This document shows, in pieces, positions 1-11,399 of a stretch of 64,000 nucleotides of DNA. Source of the DNA: Laburnicola sp. R22_1 (Eukaryota; Ascomycota; Dothideomycetes; Pleosporales; Didymosphaeriaceae); contig JACONQ010000007.1 in NCBI GenBank assembly GCA_014281115.1, positions 3,100,001-3,164,000 of the forward strand. The letters run 5' to 3'. The position numbers and the translations under genes are program-made. The notes beneath the pieces are model-generated. The model made no database searches and had not been told where the DNA came from. It saw only the letters and a list, made by a program, of their open reading frames with translations. Every line of letters begins with the position of its first letter. Position 1 is the stretch's first letter.

Positions 1-453
1 TTCTGCCAGGCTGCCAGCTTTGTTGCATAGAACCCATGCCAGAAGGTGTAGTCCTCTTGTTTAGATTTCGTAAGTTTGTCTAGTTCAATATCATCGTCGC
101 CCTAGATAATACTTAAAGCTTTGTTAGGTGTGTTGTCCTTTTTAAATAAGCGTAGTAGTCGCTCCTTAGGTTTCTTATTGTAGATTTTCTTAACAGTATC
201 TACTGTTAAATCTAGGTTACAATAGTCCCAGATATTGTATGCCTTAGCGGTTCTCTTTCGCAGAAAGATCCACTTTAACTAATTGCTTAGCTTGTTAAGG
301 ATAATTGTCTCCTTAACAATCAGTTCGTCCTCTTTATTGCTTATTGTGGCAAACTAGAGCTCGTCAAGTTAATCTCTATTGTGGAAAGCGCGTGTGTAGT
401 AAGTAGGTAGAGTGTGAACTGCAGTCAAATTAAGCGTAGGCCGGGCTCATAAC
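1..453 (-). mobile_element. Copia element A, gag end and primer-binding site (partial)
   Basis: This is the 5' part of a minus-strand Copia retrotransposon that runs off the left edge. Reverse-strand translation near positions 1-50 gives YTFWHGFYATKLAAW, which reads like Copia Gag, with further Gag-like sequence up to about 380 broken by stops. At 441-453 the plus strand reads CCGGGCTCATAAC, the complement of a primer-binding site directly next to the LTR. Element C has the same site at 8643-8655, so A and C belong to one clade. It lies inside the reverse transcriptase of element B. Confidence 0.7.
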
Positions 454-605
454 TATAAGGGATAAGTAGGGTAGCAATTAGGAATAAGAGACTGAGTTGA
501 TTGTAACAAGCTGAACAGAGAAACTGCTTAAGTAGCAGAATCGTAATTAGCAACTAGTCTACATCAGGTTGGTGGTATCATGTGATATCGTACTCCACAC
601 TAACA
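454..605 (-). repeat. 5' LTR of Copia element A
   Basis: This 152-bp LTR lies between the primer-binding site of A and interrupted reverse-transcriptase sequence of element B. In element orientation it starts TGTTAGTGTGG. It ends CTTATA, which would be CTTACA before one C-to-T change. The break falls in the B reading frame just after the motif EIYMQ. The partner LTR and target duplication lie outside the window. Confidence 0.65.
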
Positions 606-1150
606 TATCTGCATGTAGATTTCTCTGTCCAGGTTCGCGTGGACGAAGGCGTTAGTAACGTTGTACTGGCTTAGCTCTAGGTTAAACTAAGCCGCTATTA
701 ATATAAGCAGGCGAAATAATCTACCTACGAGTGTTGCGGCATAGGTATCCTGTGTAGTAAGATGGCGTTATTAATCTTCGCGCACTACTAGCCTTGCCTT
801 GCACTTTTGTAATCTGTAATATTTATTAAGTTTATAGGTATATACCCACATATAGTTAAGAATCTAGTAACCGCGTAATCGCACTAAGGCTGCGGGCACC
901 TCGCTCTAAGACCTTATTTCTTTGTAACTTTATAGATGGGATCGCTTAGCATTCTTCCACATTTTAAATAATAGATAATTATCTATCTAGGTTCTGCATA
1001 ATAGAGGTTCTAGCAATTAACTTTAATAGGGTTTCTTGCCTACTGCGAGTATGCAATTAAATTAAGCTTTATTAAGTGGCTTCCTCTTATATTTGCCTCT
1101 ACTTCCTACAAGTGTACCTGCAAGGAAGGCGGCTGCCTATAGCACAGCGC
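606..1150 (-). pseudogene. Copia B reverse transcriptase, N-terminal half (broken)
   Basis: Reverse translation shows the opening of a Copia reverse transcriptase. There is a VYTYKLNKYYRL segment, then KCKARLVVR, then NAFVHANLDREIYMQ, the usual order before the YVDD palm. Several TAA and TAG codons interrupt it. The catalytic half is missing because the LTR of element A starts immediately after EIYMQ. The family catalyses cDNA synthesis from element RNA; this copy cannot. Confidence 0.65.
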
Positions 1151-3116
1151 GTTAATCTAGCTGTGGTGTTCCTATGGGTAATTTTTCAATTTAGTCCTGT
1201 TCAAAACTTACTATTAATTAGGCAAGTAGTGCAATAGGCGGAGGTGTCTCTAGTGGTGTTAGGTAGGTGTAATTAATCTTCCTCCCTTAATAGTACCCTA
1301 GAGCACCCTCGTCCTCCTTATAAGAGTTAATAATCGACTTATCCTTGTAAAAAGACTCTGTATTTTTATGTTCTAGTAGTAAGGGCGATAGCTCCACTAT
1401 TCAGATCCATGCAGCAATCTCTTTAGTAGTGCTGTGCATAAGGTTATCCAACAGGTCTTCTTATTTACCTAAGAACACTTAATTTTTGTTAAAGATAATA
1501 TAGCGTGTGCTAATAACTTTGTTAAGTGGAGGTATCTATACTCTTTAGATGTTTGTTAATTAATAGCCTACTAGGTAACCAACCTATGCCTTTAGGTTAA
1601 GCCTTTAGAGCTTGCTCTTACCACGTTTTATATTATTAGTTAAGGCAAAAGCTTTATAGCTGTAGGCTCTAAGGTAAGCCTGGTTTAGTTTCTTTAGTTA
1701 GGTAATAATACTATTTTAGTAGGCAACTGTTATAAAAAATACTTTGTGTGAAAATTGCTATTAATTGGCGTAGTTTGGCGTTCGATTATATAGGTATACG
1801 GCCGCTCGTATAATTTCTAGCCATAGTGTTTAGGAGAGGTTGGCGTTAAGTCGCATTGCACGGCTCTTTTCCTTAATTACACCCCCTAAGCGTTCAGCCC
1901 CTCTATTTTAAGCTTAGGTATTAGGTGCTAAAGGCTTAATAACAACCCCTTTATTAACACACTACCTGTGAACGTCTTATTTAACTAAGAAAATCTCATT
2001 ATTAAATTCGATAACTTTTATAGTTACCTTAAACTATACTTTTATAAATAGTACAAATTTCTTCAGCAGCTTAATAATTATTCGTGCTAGTTAATTATCT
2101 TTAAAGTAGAAGTCCTAAGCTATGCCTAAGAAACAATTAGAGATAAGTATTATGCTCTTTTCGCTAGTTAAGCTCTTATCTTTAAAGTCATAAAAGTCTA
2201 TAGCAACTCTCTCTCCTAGGCTATTATTAATTTGTCTAGCCTAACGTCTAATTTGTTGCCTAAGCTTTAATCTGCCGCAAGCGTCGCATTGGACCGTAGT
2301 TAACCCTTTAATACGTACCCCTTTACTGTAATTCACTGTGTGCTCTAGTGCCTGAGGGCCTGGGTGGCCTAGTTGTTTGTGCCATGTGATGGCGTTCACC
2401 TTCTGCGCTTGTCGTGCGGTGCGCGAGGTAAATTTGTGTGTAGCGTACGTACTATTAATCGTGGTACAAGTTAATTTTAATATTGGTATGAACTCTAGTA
2501 CCTATTAATCGTAGATTTCTTAAAGTTCGGCCAGGATCGTATTGTCTCGTCTCCTAATTGTTGTTGGGTCTAACTTAGTGTCCTACTAGAGGCCTTGCCT
2601 TTAAAATAATTAGAAGGACACTAGGTTGCAAAGTAGACTAGAATAGTAGGTAATATTGTCTAACCTTACTAAGCAATTTCCCTCCTTACTCTTAATATAA
2701 AGATGGACACTCCTATATCCCCTTATCTATACTTATAATAATCCCGCCCATACAAAGTCTCCTAGCAATAGTGGTCGCTATAAGACAAAGCAATTAATAT
2801 TATTAAAGATATAGTAGGTTATGCCAAAATTAAGAATTGCAGAGTCACGTAGTGGGTATGTGTTTAGGTCTAAGTAATAGGAGGCTGCGATAGTATTAAA
2901 GCTCGCTAAGAGGATAGTGATCTATCTGCTATCTAGTTATTTATTATTAGTAATCTTAGTAATTTAAGTTAGAGTAGAGGTCTTTAATTGTTTAATCTTT
3001 AGTGTCTGTAACTTTTAACGCTTTACAGATCTTATGCACTCTATAAGCATAGGGTCATTCTCTAACCTATATATTATAACCGCCTCTATAGCAGGCTTTA
3101 GTTTAAACTATTTAGG

Positions 3117-3317
3117 TTATTTGTTAGGAAATGCGTAAAAGCAGTCTTTTAGACTATGGCGTTGTTTATAAGTAGGGCACTTAGGGTTTAATCCCTCTTG
3201 GCCTCTAACTGCTGTTGGCTTATCGTTAGTAACTCGTACGGACTGCTTGGATTTGGCTTTAGGGCCAGCTTTATTGGCGCGTAATTTGCCTCGCTTAGGT
3301 AATGCTACTTTATCCAC
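3117..3317 (-). pseudogene. Copia B Gag zinc-knuckle fragment
   Basis: A 66-codon open stretch of a degraded gag. It holds CPTYKQRHSLKDCFY, which aligns with the zinc knuckle CPACGHRHRLQDCFY of element D. The second cysteine is replaced by tyrosine (TGT/TGC to TAT/TAC, a G-to-A change), so zinc binding is lost. The stretch upstream is rich in lysine and arginine, as expected of a nucleocapsid region. It belongs to element B and lies just left of the insertion of element C. Confidence 0.55.
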
Positions 3318-3553
3318 AGGTTGGGCGTCCCTAGCTGCGGCCTAGGTGGTTACACCACTATTAGCAAGAGATAGTCCTATAATAGCAAAGGCGCCCCTTT
3401 ATTTACCCTTAATTAGGTGCTATATTACTATTTGTTCTTAGAAGAGTTTTACTATCTCTTTTCTATTAACAGTCTCATCCTTACTTCCGTGTTATAGGAA
3501 GGTCGTAACCTATTAGGATGCAATATTAGTGACCGCTTTTATAAAATCTTATT

Positions 3554-3716
3554 TGTAGCGGTTGTTGCTGCAAAGCGAAAGTCGGGAAAACACTAATTTG
3601 ATTGTATGTGTGTAGTAGCTAAGATATATACTGCTAGGTAGGATAGGCAGCAGTAAATGAGTGTAGGCAGCAATAAGCTAGCATAGGCAACAATGAACAG
3701 TCCGAATACTGTTACA
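3554..3716 (-). repeat. 3' LTR of Copia element C
   Basis: 163 bp, beginning TGTAGCGGTTG and ending TACTGTTACA on the plus strand. It differs from the 5' LTR (8656-8818) at four sites, all transitions. The adjoining left duplication is TTATT. Confidence 0.92.
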
Positions 3717-3779
3717 CACCCCCTCATCCTGTAGTTAGTTAACAACGTAAGGATGATCTCTCCTATATGTCTACTGTGC

Positions 3780-6700
3780 CTTAAAGTCGAGAGTATAGAT
3801 TTGTAAGGTGTAGCTGCCTTACAAACTCAGCATGCTTCTGATGTGGTAGCACCTTAGTTATGCCGTCAGCAGGCATCCTATCCGTAGATCGCTATTGTAC
3901 GTAGAGTCGTCCTTGCTCTACTTCCTGGCGGATCTAGCTCTAGTGTATATCAACATGCTTAAGCTTGGTTGCCAGTTTGTCTTGTTCTTTTATAACAATC
4001 CCAACAGTCTGCTAGTTGTTATATAAGATAGTTGGAGTAGTGTGAAGCGTTAGTGAGAGGCTATTAAAAAGGCGTAGCCACTCCTCTATTGCTGAGCCTG
4101 TGAGGGAGAGCGCGAGTAGCTCTGCCTTAGTAGTTGATTTAGTGACTGTACGCTGCAGGGTAGACTTCTAGTTGATAGTTATCCTAAACAACTGGAAAAT
4201 ATATTCTTAAGAGCTGCGGCGAGTCTCTAGGTTGTCTGCGAAAGCAGCATTAGATGCTCTAAAGAAGATAGGATCGCGATAATCTTCTTCTGTAGTTATG
4301 AACTCTTAAATCTCTTGCTTAGCTGTGCAAGCTTCAAGCGCGTAGTACTTTGTCTCTAGGACGTGACGCCATACTTTGCGTATAGAGTCTATGTAAGCTT
4401 GTCTAGGGTTTGTGAGATGTAAAGCGTGTATCACATACGCGCGTGCTAGATCTGGTCGAGTGAACTGCGTCAGGAACGCGAGATGGCCGACGAGCTCCTG
4501 GTAGAGCTTCGTACGAGCTGCGTTGGGTTCCTCTATAGATGGTTCAAGGTAGTTGACTATTATAGGTACTTCTGTACGGCGGCTGGTAGACGTTATGCCA
4601 TACTTTGTGGCTACTTTGTCGATGTAGGCATCCTGGAGTAGCCAGAGTTTGCGGGCGGCGATGTCTTGGATGACGCATATGCCTAAAAACCACTTAAGTG
4701 GACCAAGTCGCTTTAGTTAATAGTACTCGCTAAGCTTCTGCTCGAACTGCTAGTAGAGCTTAGTATTGTGTGGGTGAAAGGCTATAACGATATCGTCAAC
4801 GTAGACGAATAGTATGAGCCACTTGTTCGTGTACACACATGGAAAGCCTGGCATAGGCTTCATCCCTAGTGACTATAGCGTCCTGCAGAGCTCCTTGTAC
4901 TATAGTAGCGGTGACTCCTTTAATCTATAGAGAGCGCGGAATATCTAGAGTAGTTCTCTATCTTCTTGAAATCCATCTAGCGTCTGCGCGTAGAGTAGAC
5001 GGTTGAGTAGGGCGTTAAGAAAAGCTGTTAGTACATCGTATTAAATCAGCTCTAGCCTAAAGTGATTGGCAATAGCGGTAATTGCTCTAAAGGTGCGTGC
5101 TGCGAGTGTGGCGGCGTAGGTGTCTCCGTACGGCTGCTGGAGATCACCTCTAATCACCAATCGTGCCTTGAATCGTGAGAGGAAGCCGTCCTCATCAAAT
5201 TTGTAGGTAAACACCCACATAAGTGGTAAGACCTTAGCATCAACATTTGCTGCTGTCTTTGCAGTCCTAGCAAAGCATCCTTTATTCCATATATTGCGGT
5301 ATTCTTCTTAACCTGCTTGTCGAAACTCAGCACCATGCGGGTGAGTCTCTAGGTCTCTCCAGGTCCTCAGCAGTGGCGGAACCTGTAACTAATAGATCCT
5401 AAAGACAGGCTGCGGCTTCAGCGCTATCGTAAACGCGTGTAGGTAGTCATTAATGCGTATTCTATAGGAAATCGCGTGTGTCTGGTATCTGGTTGCACTG
5501 GTGAGGTTGTTAGTGCGCTACTACTATTAGCGTGAGGTTGTGAGTATATTTAACTCGTTAATTTCGAGATTTCTACGTCTCAGCGCATTGTTTATGTGTC
5601 GATCAGGTAGATAGTCAGGGATTTGGGTTGTAGAGAGCTCTAGATCTCGTTCTATTAGGAGAACTTTAGCTAGAGTATCGTTATTCCGTTGCCGGCTCAT
5701 ATAAGGCGCAGGTGATGTAGGCGTAAGTAGCCCACCCCCTAGAAATAGATCCTCTACGTCCTCGTTAACTCCATCAATTTCCTCAACTCTGCTCTCACCC
5801 CCTATATGCTGCTAGCTTGCGCGAGCTGCAGCTGCAGGTATGTTGCGCGTCTTATTGCGCGTCTTGTTGCGCGTCTGCCTAAGCGTCATAAGCTCTTTAA
5901 TGGCAATATTGTTAGATTTAGCTTCTTCTAGAAAGGCAAGCAGCTCTATAACCTCTTTAATAACTAACTCTGCTGCGTAGCCTTCTAGTCCTTCGTAAAA
6001 TCGCGTTAGTTCGAAAATGACGTCTCTAGCTCGAATTACTCTGTTCTTTGTTGGCAGCCAGATCCTGAAGATATTTGTTGAATTATAGCCTACAAGATGT
6101 CCTATAAGAGCTCTGGACTCCAGCTTGTCGCCTCTCTTGATAGACGGATTTCGGACGTACACTCGGCAGCCTATAGGGCGCAGGTGGTTCACCTTTGGCT
6201 TTAATCCCTATACAATCTCATATGGAGTCTTCCAACCTAGCGCTTCGGTTGGTGTACGATTCAGTATGTATGCTGCTGTCTTGAGCAGCTCGTTTAATAA
6301 TGATTTTGGCAGATTTCCTTTAAGTCTCATGGCTCGAGCTCGAATGACAATAATCTTGCCTACTCTCTTAGCGAGGCCATTCTGCTCGTCTGCGTATTCT
6401 GCCCACGGCTCGTATCAGATACCTAGCTCAGCGCAGAGCTCCTCCAATACGTTCGGTGCAACTCCATACCCTTGATTGTTGTCAGTCTTAATTGCGGTAA
6501 CGTCGCTATCAAAGATACGCTGTATCTTACGAATCTTGCGGACAAGCCAGCGGCTCAGAAATGCCTTCGTACGGTGTGGAAAGCAATCCACTTCATGCCA
6601 CTTGCTGTACTGGTCCACCATGTGACCTGCAACTCTGTCACCATTAAGACAAGAGTCTGCTTCTCGAGGCAGTAGCTAGATAAAGTCTATAGCAACGCGA

Positions 6701-8388
6701 TAGAACTTCCTTTATGCGAAGTCCTCCTGCTGTCTTCTAGAGACTTGCTTTAAGAGCTTCAATTTGACACATACGCCACAGAAGTCGCTATCTCTACCTT
6801 CTACTCGCAAGCCTTCCACATGGTCAGCCAGCTTCTTAATCGCCTTCTTGCCAGGGTGACCCCAGGTGCTGTGGGCTGTCCTATAGTCGATTATACGATC
6901 AGGTTGAGGGTCCTTTAAAGGTTGGTAAGTAGTGCTAAAGGATGATAATAGGCGTATGTCTAGGCGGCGGCTAGCATCAGCGTCGACCAGCCAGTGACTG
7001 TTGTCATACTCTAGTTAAGCAATAATAGTTTTCTTGCTAACTTTGTACAGCAAATCTTGTCCTAAGTTAAAGTGGATCTAACTTGAGCGACAGCGTGCTA
7101 AGCCCATAAGGCTTGTTAAGAAGCCTTCGACTAAGGCAACGTGTGTTAGGACAATAGGTAATAGTCCTCTTAGTGTTTTCATAGTCAGCTTTATGCTGCC
7201 CTATGCAGTTATCTTAATACAGCCTGTTCCTGCTCCTACAAAATTGTTGGCACTGGCCTTATACTCTCTTGTCCATCTAGGCCAGGACTTAGTGTTAACA
7301 ATGTGAGTGTTCGAACCAGGATTAAGTATGAATCGGTTGCTTAATAAGTTGTAGCTGCTGACATCGTCAAGCGTTGATAGAGCCACCAACTCCTTAGTAG
7401 GTTTGACACCGTTGTCAAGCATCAGATCCTTGTCGCGCTTGTCGCGCTCGTTAACTGTAACAGCATCGGATACCATATATTGTGTAGTGTAGGTCGATGG
7501 ATTAGAAGGAGGCTTGCCATCGTTAATAGTGACTGCAGGCTTAGAGTTCGACTAAGTTGCCTTCTAGTCCTGTATGGCTTTCTCCACCCTCGCTTTTAAG
7601 CTTAGATCCTTGGCAAAGGCCGCTGCCACTTTCTTACTACCCTCCTTGTTGTCGAATCCTTAGGGTCTGTGAGGCGCATCTAGGTTCATTACCCAGCATC
7701 TCAACCATAAGTGTCTTTTGCCACAGAGGCATACACCGCTCCGTGTAGGTTTATTATCTTACAGTGTTGCTAGCTTTGCTATCTCTAGCTCTGCCGCGTG
7801 TGCGCTAAAGCCTGTACTAATTGGGCGTGTACGCTTTAGGTATGCTGAGAACTTGGCGACGTAGTTCTCCACTAAGGGGACTGTCTTACTAAGCCTCTCC
7901 TTCTGGATCAGGTCTTGTAGACCTGCTGTTCCGTATTTAGGGTTAATTGTCTTGTAGGCGACTAGGAAGTCTTCCTGCGCTTAGGTGTCTTTAGTCTCTG
8001 CCAGCCTAATAGCCTTGCACTGGTTGGTGACCTCAATCCACCTTCAAAGCCATTCTTTAACCTTCCTGCCCTTTAGCGGCGTCTGGAGATTCTTGTATAC
8101 CGCTATTAGATCGCGGCGTCGCGTCGCATCTAACAGTGCGAGATGTTTCTTAAGGGTTGTAAGGCGTTGGTGCGGCGTATCCTTGTCCTTAATCAGGTAA
8201 ATGTGATGCGCTGCTATCGTCTTACTAATCTCAGAGTTAAAGTCTGCTAGAGCCTTCAGCTGACGCTTATACTCTAGATCCTTCTTTTCCCATCTCTCGT
8301 ACGCCCAACAGTAATCGGCTCGCTGCTCGGTATTTAGGCTGGCGTACGTAGTAGCCGTGCTGTCGTAGTTGCTAAGCTGAGGCTCCAT
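3780..8388 (-). pseudogene. Copia C gag-pol, interrupted
   Basis: The remains of a single Gag-Pol frame. Gag lies at 8044-8388. The protease is at 7201-7476, with FILNPGSNTHIVN standing where Copia has an LDSGAS-like core. The integrase core is at 6415-6621 (VDQYSKWHEVDCFP, then IKTDNNQGYG). The integrase end is at 5812-6192 (GHLVGYNSTNIFRIW and RDVIF). Reverse transcriptase begins near 5240 with FKARLVIRG, and the YVDD catalytic box is intact at 4792-4803. RNase H at about 3780-4350 keeps STTKAELLALS, KLKHVDIH and DGITKVLP. TAA and TAG codons throughout would stop translation, so the element is dead. Family knowledge: Gag packages RNA, and Pol copies and integrates it. Confidence 0.85.
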
Positions 8389-8655
8389 CGGCTCCTTAAG
8401 CTGCGGTAGCTTGTCTGCTGCAACATCTGGATTAACGTATTTCTAGAGTTGGTTCTTTTGCGCTGTATCCTTGCGGATGAACAGCCATTTGTGCCAATCT
8501 TCTGATCGACTAAGGACGATTGTCACTCGAGTGACAGCTGGATCCGACTTGGTTGTTATCGTGCTCGCAGGGTTGCTCCTATAGTAAGACTGTGGTGTCC
8601 TTAGTAGGGTAATTGCTTAGGTGAGTGAGGCCCTGTCGCAATCCGGGCTCATAAC

Positions 8656-8818
8656 TGTAGCGGTTGTTGCTGCAAAGCGAAAGTTGGGAAAACACTAATT
8701 TGATTATATGTGTGTAGTAGCTAAGATATATACTGCTAGGTAGGATAGGCAGCAGTAAATGAGTGTAGGCAGCAATGAGCTAGCATAGGCAACAATGAAC
8801 AGTCCGAATACCGTTACA
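8656..8818 (-). repeat. 5' LTR of Copia element C
   Basis: 163 bp, TGTAGCGGTTG to ACCGTTACA. Immediately to its left on the plus strand lies CCGGGCTCATAAC, the complement of the primer-binding site. The right duplication TTATT follows at 8819-8823. It shows little mutation although the element body is full of stops. Confidence 0.92.
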
Positions 8819-9102
8819 TTATTTAACTAAGTCTAGCTCCTAAAGCTCTAACACACAATTGTACTTAGCTTCTATAGCTATATAATCGTACTTAGCGAGC
8901 TAGGTGTACTATAAACTAACTAATCTCATCAGTTTAAGAGCGTCTTAGTACCTAATCCTTGCTCTTCTTTGTTTATTGTGTTGGTTAACCCTAACCATTT
9001 TCGTGAGGTTCTTAATCTATTGTCTAATTAATTCACCTAGGGTGCAGCAATTAGACTATAAATGTGCCGAGGTGGTGGTTTGAATAAGAATAACCAGCTT
9101 AT

Positions 9103-9285
9103 CTAGGTTCTCCTTCTCCTGTTCGTACTTTCGATCCAGGAGCTTGTAGATTTCGAGTTAATTCTTATAGAAATCAGTATCAATTTTGTACGCCTTTTCG
9201 CCAGCCGGCGATAGGTGCGATAGTAGCGATGGACAGGCGTTGTTGGTGTTTCTGTTAACGAAAGCGGGAGCTGGTTAATAGGCAC
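9103..9285 (-). pseudogene. Copia B gag, 5' part
   Basis: An open stretch in the gag region of element B, between the insertion of C and the primer-binding site of B. The start read here is not necessarily the original one. No domain is recognisable. It is assigned to Gag by position only. Confidence 0.3.
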
Positions 9286-9499
9286 TAATATTTGGTGCGA
9301 CTGGCATAACCAGTTCTGCTATTAGTTTATTATTAAGGAATGGGTTAATAAGATCCTATGCTTTTAACAACTAGGCTTGGGTATTAATTTGCCTTAGCTA
9401 TAGTGTGTAGTTTAAGTAATTGGTTAGGATTACTGTGGGATCCCTAAGTGTTAATAGAGACATAATTTTTAGTTTAATTAAGGCAGTGAGACTCTTAAT

Positions 9500-9805
9500 T
9501 GTCAGATACATAAGTATCCTTAATAAGATGAGATGAAAGTAATGGATTGATTGTCGAGTGATCTCTGTCGGAGAAGCTTAGCTATCGTACGCAATATCTA
9601 TCTAGCGCTAAGACGCACTAGTAATAGTGCGGAGTAGTGTAATAGTAGTACGCCAGTCTCCTTTGTGTATTTCACAGTGATCTCATAGTGAAATCACTGT
9701 AAGTTACACCAACTATCGTTATAAGGAGACTATGTAATCGAACGCACGTGACTACTGGATTTCACAGTGAAATTACAGTGATTTCCAGTGACCTGATATC
9801 TAACA
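9500..9805 (-). repeat. 5' LTR of Copia element B with CACAGTGA hairpins
   Basis: 306 bp running from TGTCAGATAC to ATATCTAACA; the last eight bases were probably ATCTGACA before RIP, matching the inverted end TGTCAGAT. The primer-binding site abuts at 9499. Around 9668-9790 the motif TTTCACAGTGA and its complement TCACTGTGAAA recur several times, giving potential hairpins. The LTR is longer than that of element D (186 bp), although the primer-binding sites match. Confidence 0.75.
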
Positions 9806-9907
9806 ATTTTTCTTTTACTATAGTACTCTAGCTATAGAGTATACGTATTAATAAAGTAGTAATACTATAATATACTAAGACGCTAAGAGGCATATTTAAA
9901 AGATAAG

Positions 9908-10197
9908 TTATATACTATATAGATTTCTAAAAGGTGCTTTTTATATATAGAATTTATATTTTCTTAGTTTTTCTTACTATTTCTTTATATTATTAAAATA
10001 TAGGTAGTTAAAAGTAATTAAAGTGATTTCTTAATTGTTAAAAATATATAGGCTATTTATTTTTAGTACTATCTAATAAAAGATTAAATAAAAGTAACTA
10101 CTTATATCTTAATAATATGAAAAAATAGTAAAAAAATATTAAAAAAATTAAATTCTATATATAAAAACTTCTTTTTTAGAAATTTATATACTATATA
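9908..10197. repeat. Long imperfect palindrome, MITE-like
   Basis: Two arms of about 110 bp (9908-10020 and 10085-10197) are inverted copies. The outer part reads TATATACTATATAGATTTCT on the left and AGAAATTTATATACTATATA on the right. Inner arms also pair (ATAGGTAGTTAAAAGTAATT against AAAGTAACTACTTATAT). The loop is about 60 bp. No coding sequence is visible. It is either a MITE or the collapsed remains of two opposed repeat copies. No clean target duplication was found. Confidence 0.55.
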
Positions 10198-10198
10198 A

Positions 10199-10281
10199 AC
10201 CACCTTTTACGCTTTTTTTGTTATGTTATTTGAGATGAAAGCCTTTGTCATTCTACCCCTAGGTAGATAAAATAACGCCTC
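10199..10281 (+). repeat. F3 repeat, 5'-shortened copy (83 bp)
   Basis: Shares the fixed F3 end (AAGCCTTTGTC, CTACCCCTAG, then AACGCCTC) with copies at 60361-60528, 57801-58931 and 60666-61829. ATACTATATAA lies on both sides (10188-10198 and 10282-10292), an 11-bp duplication. The left one lies inside the adjoining palindrome. The copy keeps only the fixed end. Confidence 0.55.
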
Positions 10282-10601
10282 ATACTATATAATAATATAG
10301 TAATAATTTTAATTTTAAAATGGTACTAGGTGAATTTTTAAGGGTGCTAAGATATCCCCTAATTAACGAAACTAGCAGATTCGCCAATACGGCGGCATGA
10401 TTGGTGGGCAGGTGCGACCTTGATCGCGGCTACCTAAGGTAACTTTGTACTGCATCGATTACTGTACGCATGCTCGTGGAGTGAATCGGCGCATGAACAC
10501 GGGAATGACTACCAGGAACTTTCGACCTGAGTATTTTACTCCGAGCGCTTGAAAGTATCAGCACTTTCCTACAAGCCCTCCACTGACCAGCTCGGAAGTA
10601 A

Positions 10602-11399
10602 CGCGCCGAGTATTCGAAGGATGGAGGGGACGAAGATAGTGAGCGAGCAGATGCCCTGTGGAAGAAGATAGAGGGACGGGAGGTCGCGGCATATCGCCCA
10701 AAAAAGAATTTCGGCCCCGCCCTATACTGGTCTCCTCACCAGCAGGTGAACCAACCTTTGTACGATGGCGTGGGAGGTGTTATCCAGCAAATGGATGATG
10801 ATTTATGCCGAATCTTTGAAGGCGTACTAGAGTCTGTTCGTACTCCTTCTCAGCCACGTATCATAGTAGGCCTCAAGGTTGGCCAACGCTGCGAAATTGG
10901 CGACTGTGATAGACAGAGTCTTGTCATTCTGTCGGCGGGAAGGGACATAGAAGGTCTGACAACCTTGCATACGATGCCATCAGATAAAGACGTCCTAGAG
11001 GGCAGTGGCGAGCACATGGCTATAGTGAAGTTTCCGAGTAACAAGGGGTGGGAGCATGTGTATCTTGAAGCTGCCCTTCTTCCAGACAAACTCACAGCAA
11101 TTCTCAACCTTATACTCAGGTGTGTAAAAGCTTTTTTTGTCCCACTAGTTATTTTAAGTAGACTCGAAGACTCTTGGGACGTATGCTTTGGTGAAAGGAC
11201 TATGCTCCAGCGGGTTGAGGATCTTCTTCTCCCCTCTCTTCCTCTCCTAGACATATCCCCTAAGCCACTCCTAACCCACCTCCTTCTTGAACCTTACATC
11301 CTCTCCCTTCTTTTTTGCTCCTGCTCTTACTCCATCCCACTCTTGCCCTTCTTCCCTACGCCCCTTCGCTATTACGGCCTGGCGTATTTCAGCCTGTGA
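10602..11399 (+). CDS. Hypothetical protein, partial or mis-spliced gene
   Basis: An open frame runs from the stop at 10599-10601 to 11399, with no ATG near its beginning, so an upstream exon or a lost start is likely. The first 170 or so residues have a normal soluble composition (GPALYWSPHQQVNQPLYDG, then MDDDLCRIFEGVLESVRTPS). After LTAILNLILR the sequence becomes leucine-, serine- and proline-rich and looks like untranslated DNA. A GTGTGT donor at about 11119 may end the true exon. I do not recognise the family. It is the first near-normal-composition sequence after the left desert, so truncation by transposon activity is possible. Confidence 0.4.
   Translation, partial: RAEYSKDGGDEDSERADALWKKIEGREVAAYRPKKNFGPALYWSPHQQVNQPLYDGVGGVIQQMDDDLCRIFEGVLESVRTPSQPRIIVGLKVGQRCEIGDCDRQSLVILSAGRDIEGLTTLHTMPSDKDVLEGSGEHMAIVKFPSNKGWEHVYLEAALLPDKLTAILNLILRCVKAFFVPLVILSRLEDSWDVCFGERTMLQRVEDLLLPSLPLLDISPKPLLTHLLLEPYILSLLFCSCSYSIPLLPFFPTPLRYYGLAYFSL

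Larger units (their letters stand above)
3554..8818 (-). mobile_element. Copia element C, complete with LTRs and TSD
   Basis: A 5265-bp minus-strand LTR retrotransposon. Two 163-bp LTRs (TGTAGCGG...CCGTTACA) flank it and a perfect 5-bp duplication TTATT lies outside (3549-3553 and 8819-8823). Next to the 3' LTR, from 3717, is a polypurine tract (complement of CACCCCCTCATCCTG). The primer-binding site ends at 8655. Order in the element is Gag, protease, integrase, reverse transcriptase, RNase H, which is diagnostic of Copia. The coding region carries many stops but is less degraded than element B. The LTRs differ by 4 bases, all transitions. Confidence 0.92.
606..9805 (-). mobile_element. Copia element B, host of nested insertions
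   Basis: A minus-strand Copia retrotransposon, heavily RIP-degraded. In element order it has the 5' LTR at 9500-9805, gag at 8819-9490 continuing at about 2940-3548, then protease and integrase remnants at about 1300-2900, and the first half of reverse transcriptase at 606 to about 1150. Element C (3554-8818) interrupts gag and element A cuts the reverse transcriptase. The primer-binding site next to the LTR reads ATTAAGAGTCTCACTGCC in element orientation. It is nearly identical to that of element D at 35481 onward, so B and D are related. The 3' half lies beyond A, outside the window. Confidence 0.7.

Noticed and set aside
10850..11254. 134-residue minus-strand ORF
   Set aside because: It overlaps the plus-strand frame, which has more natural composition; the minus frame is serine/arginine-rich and starts without context.
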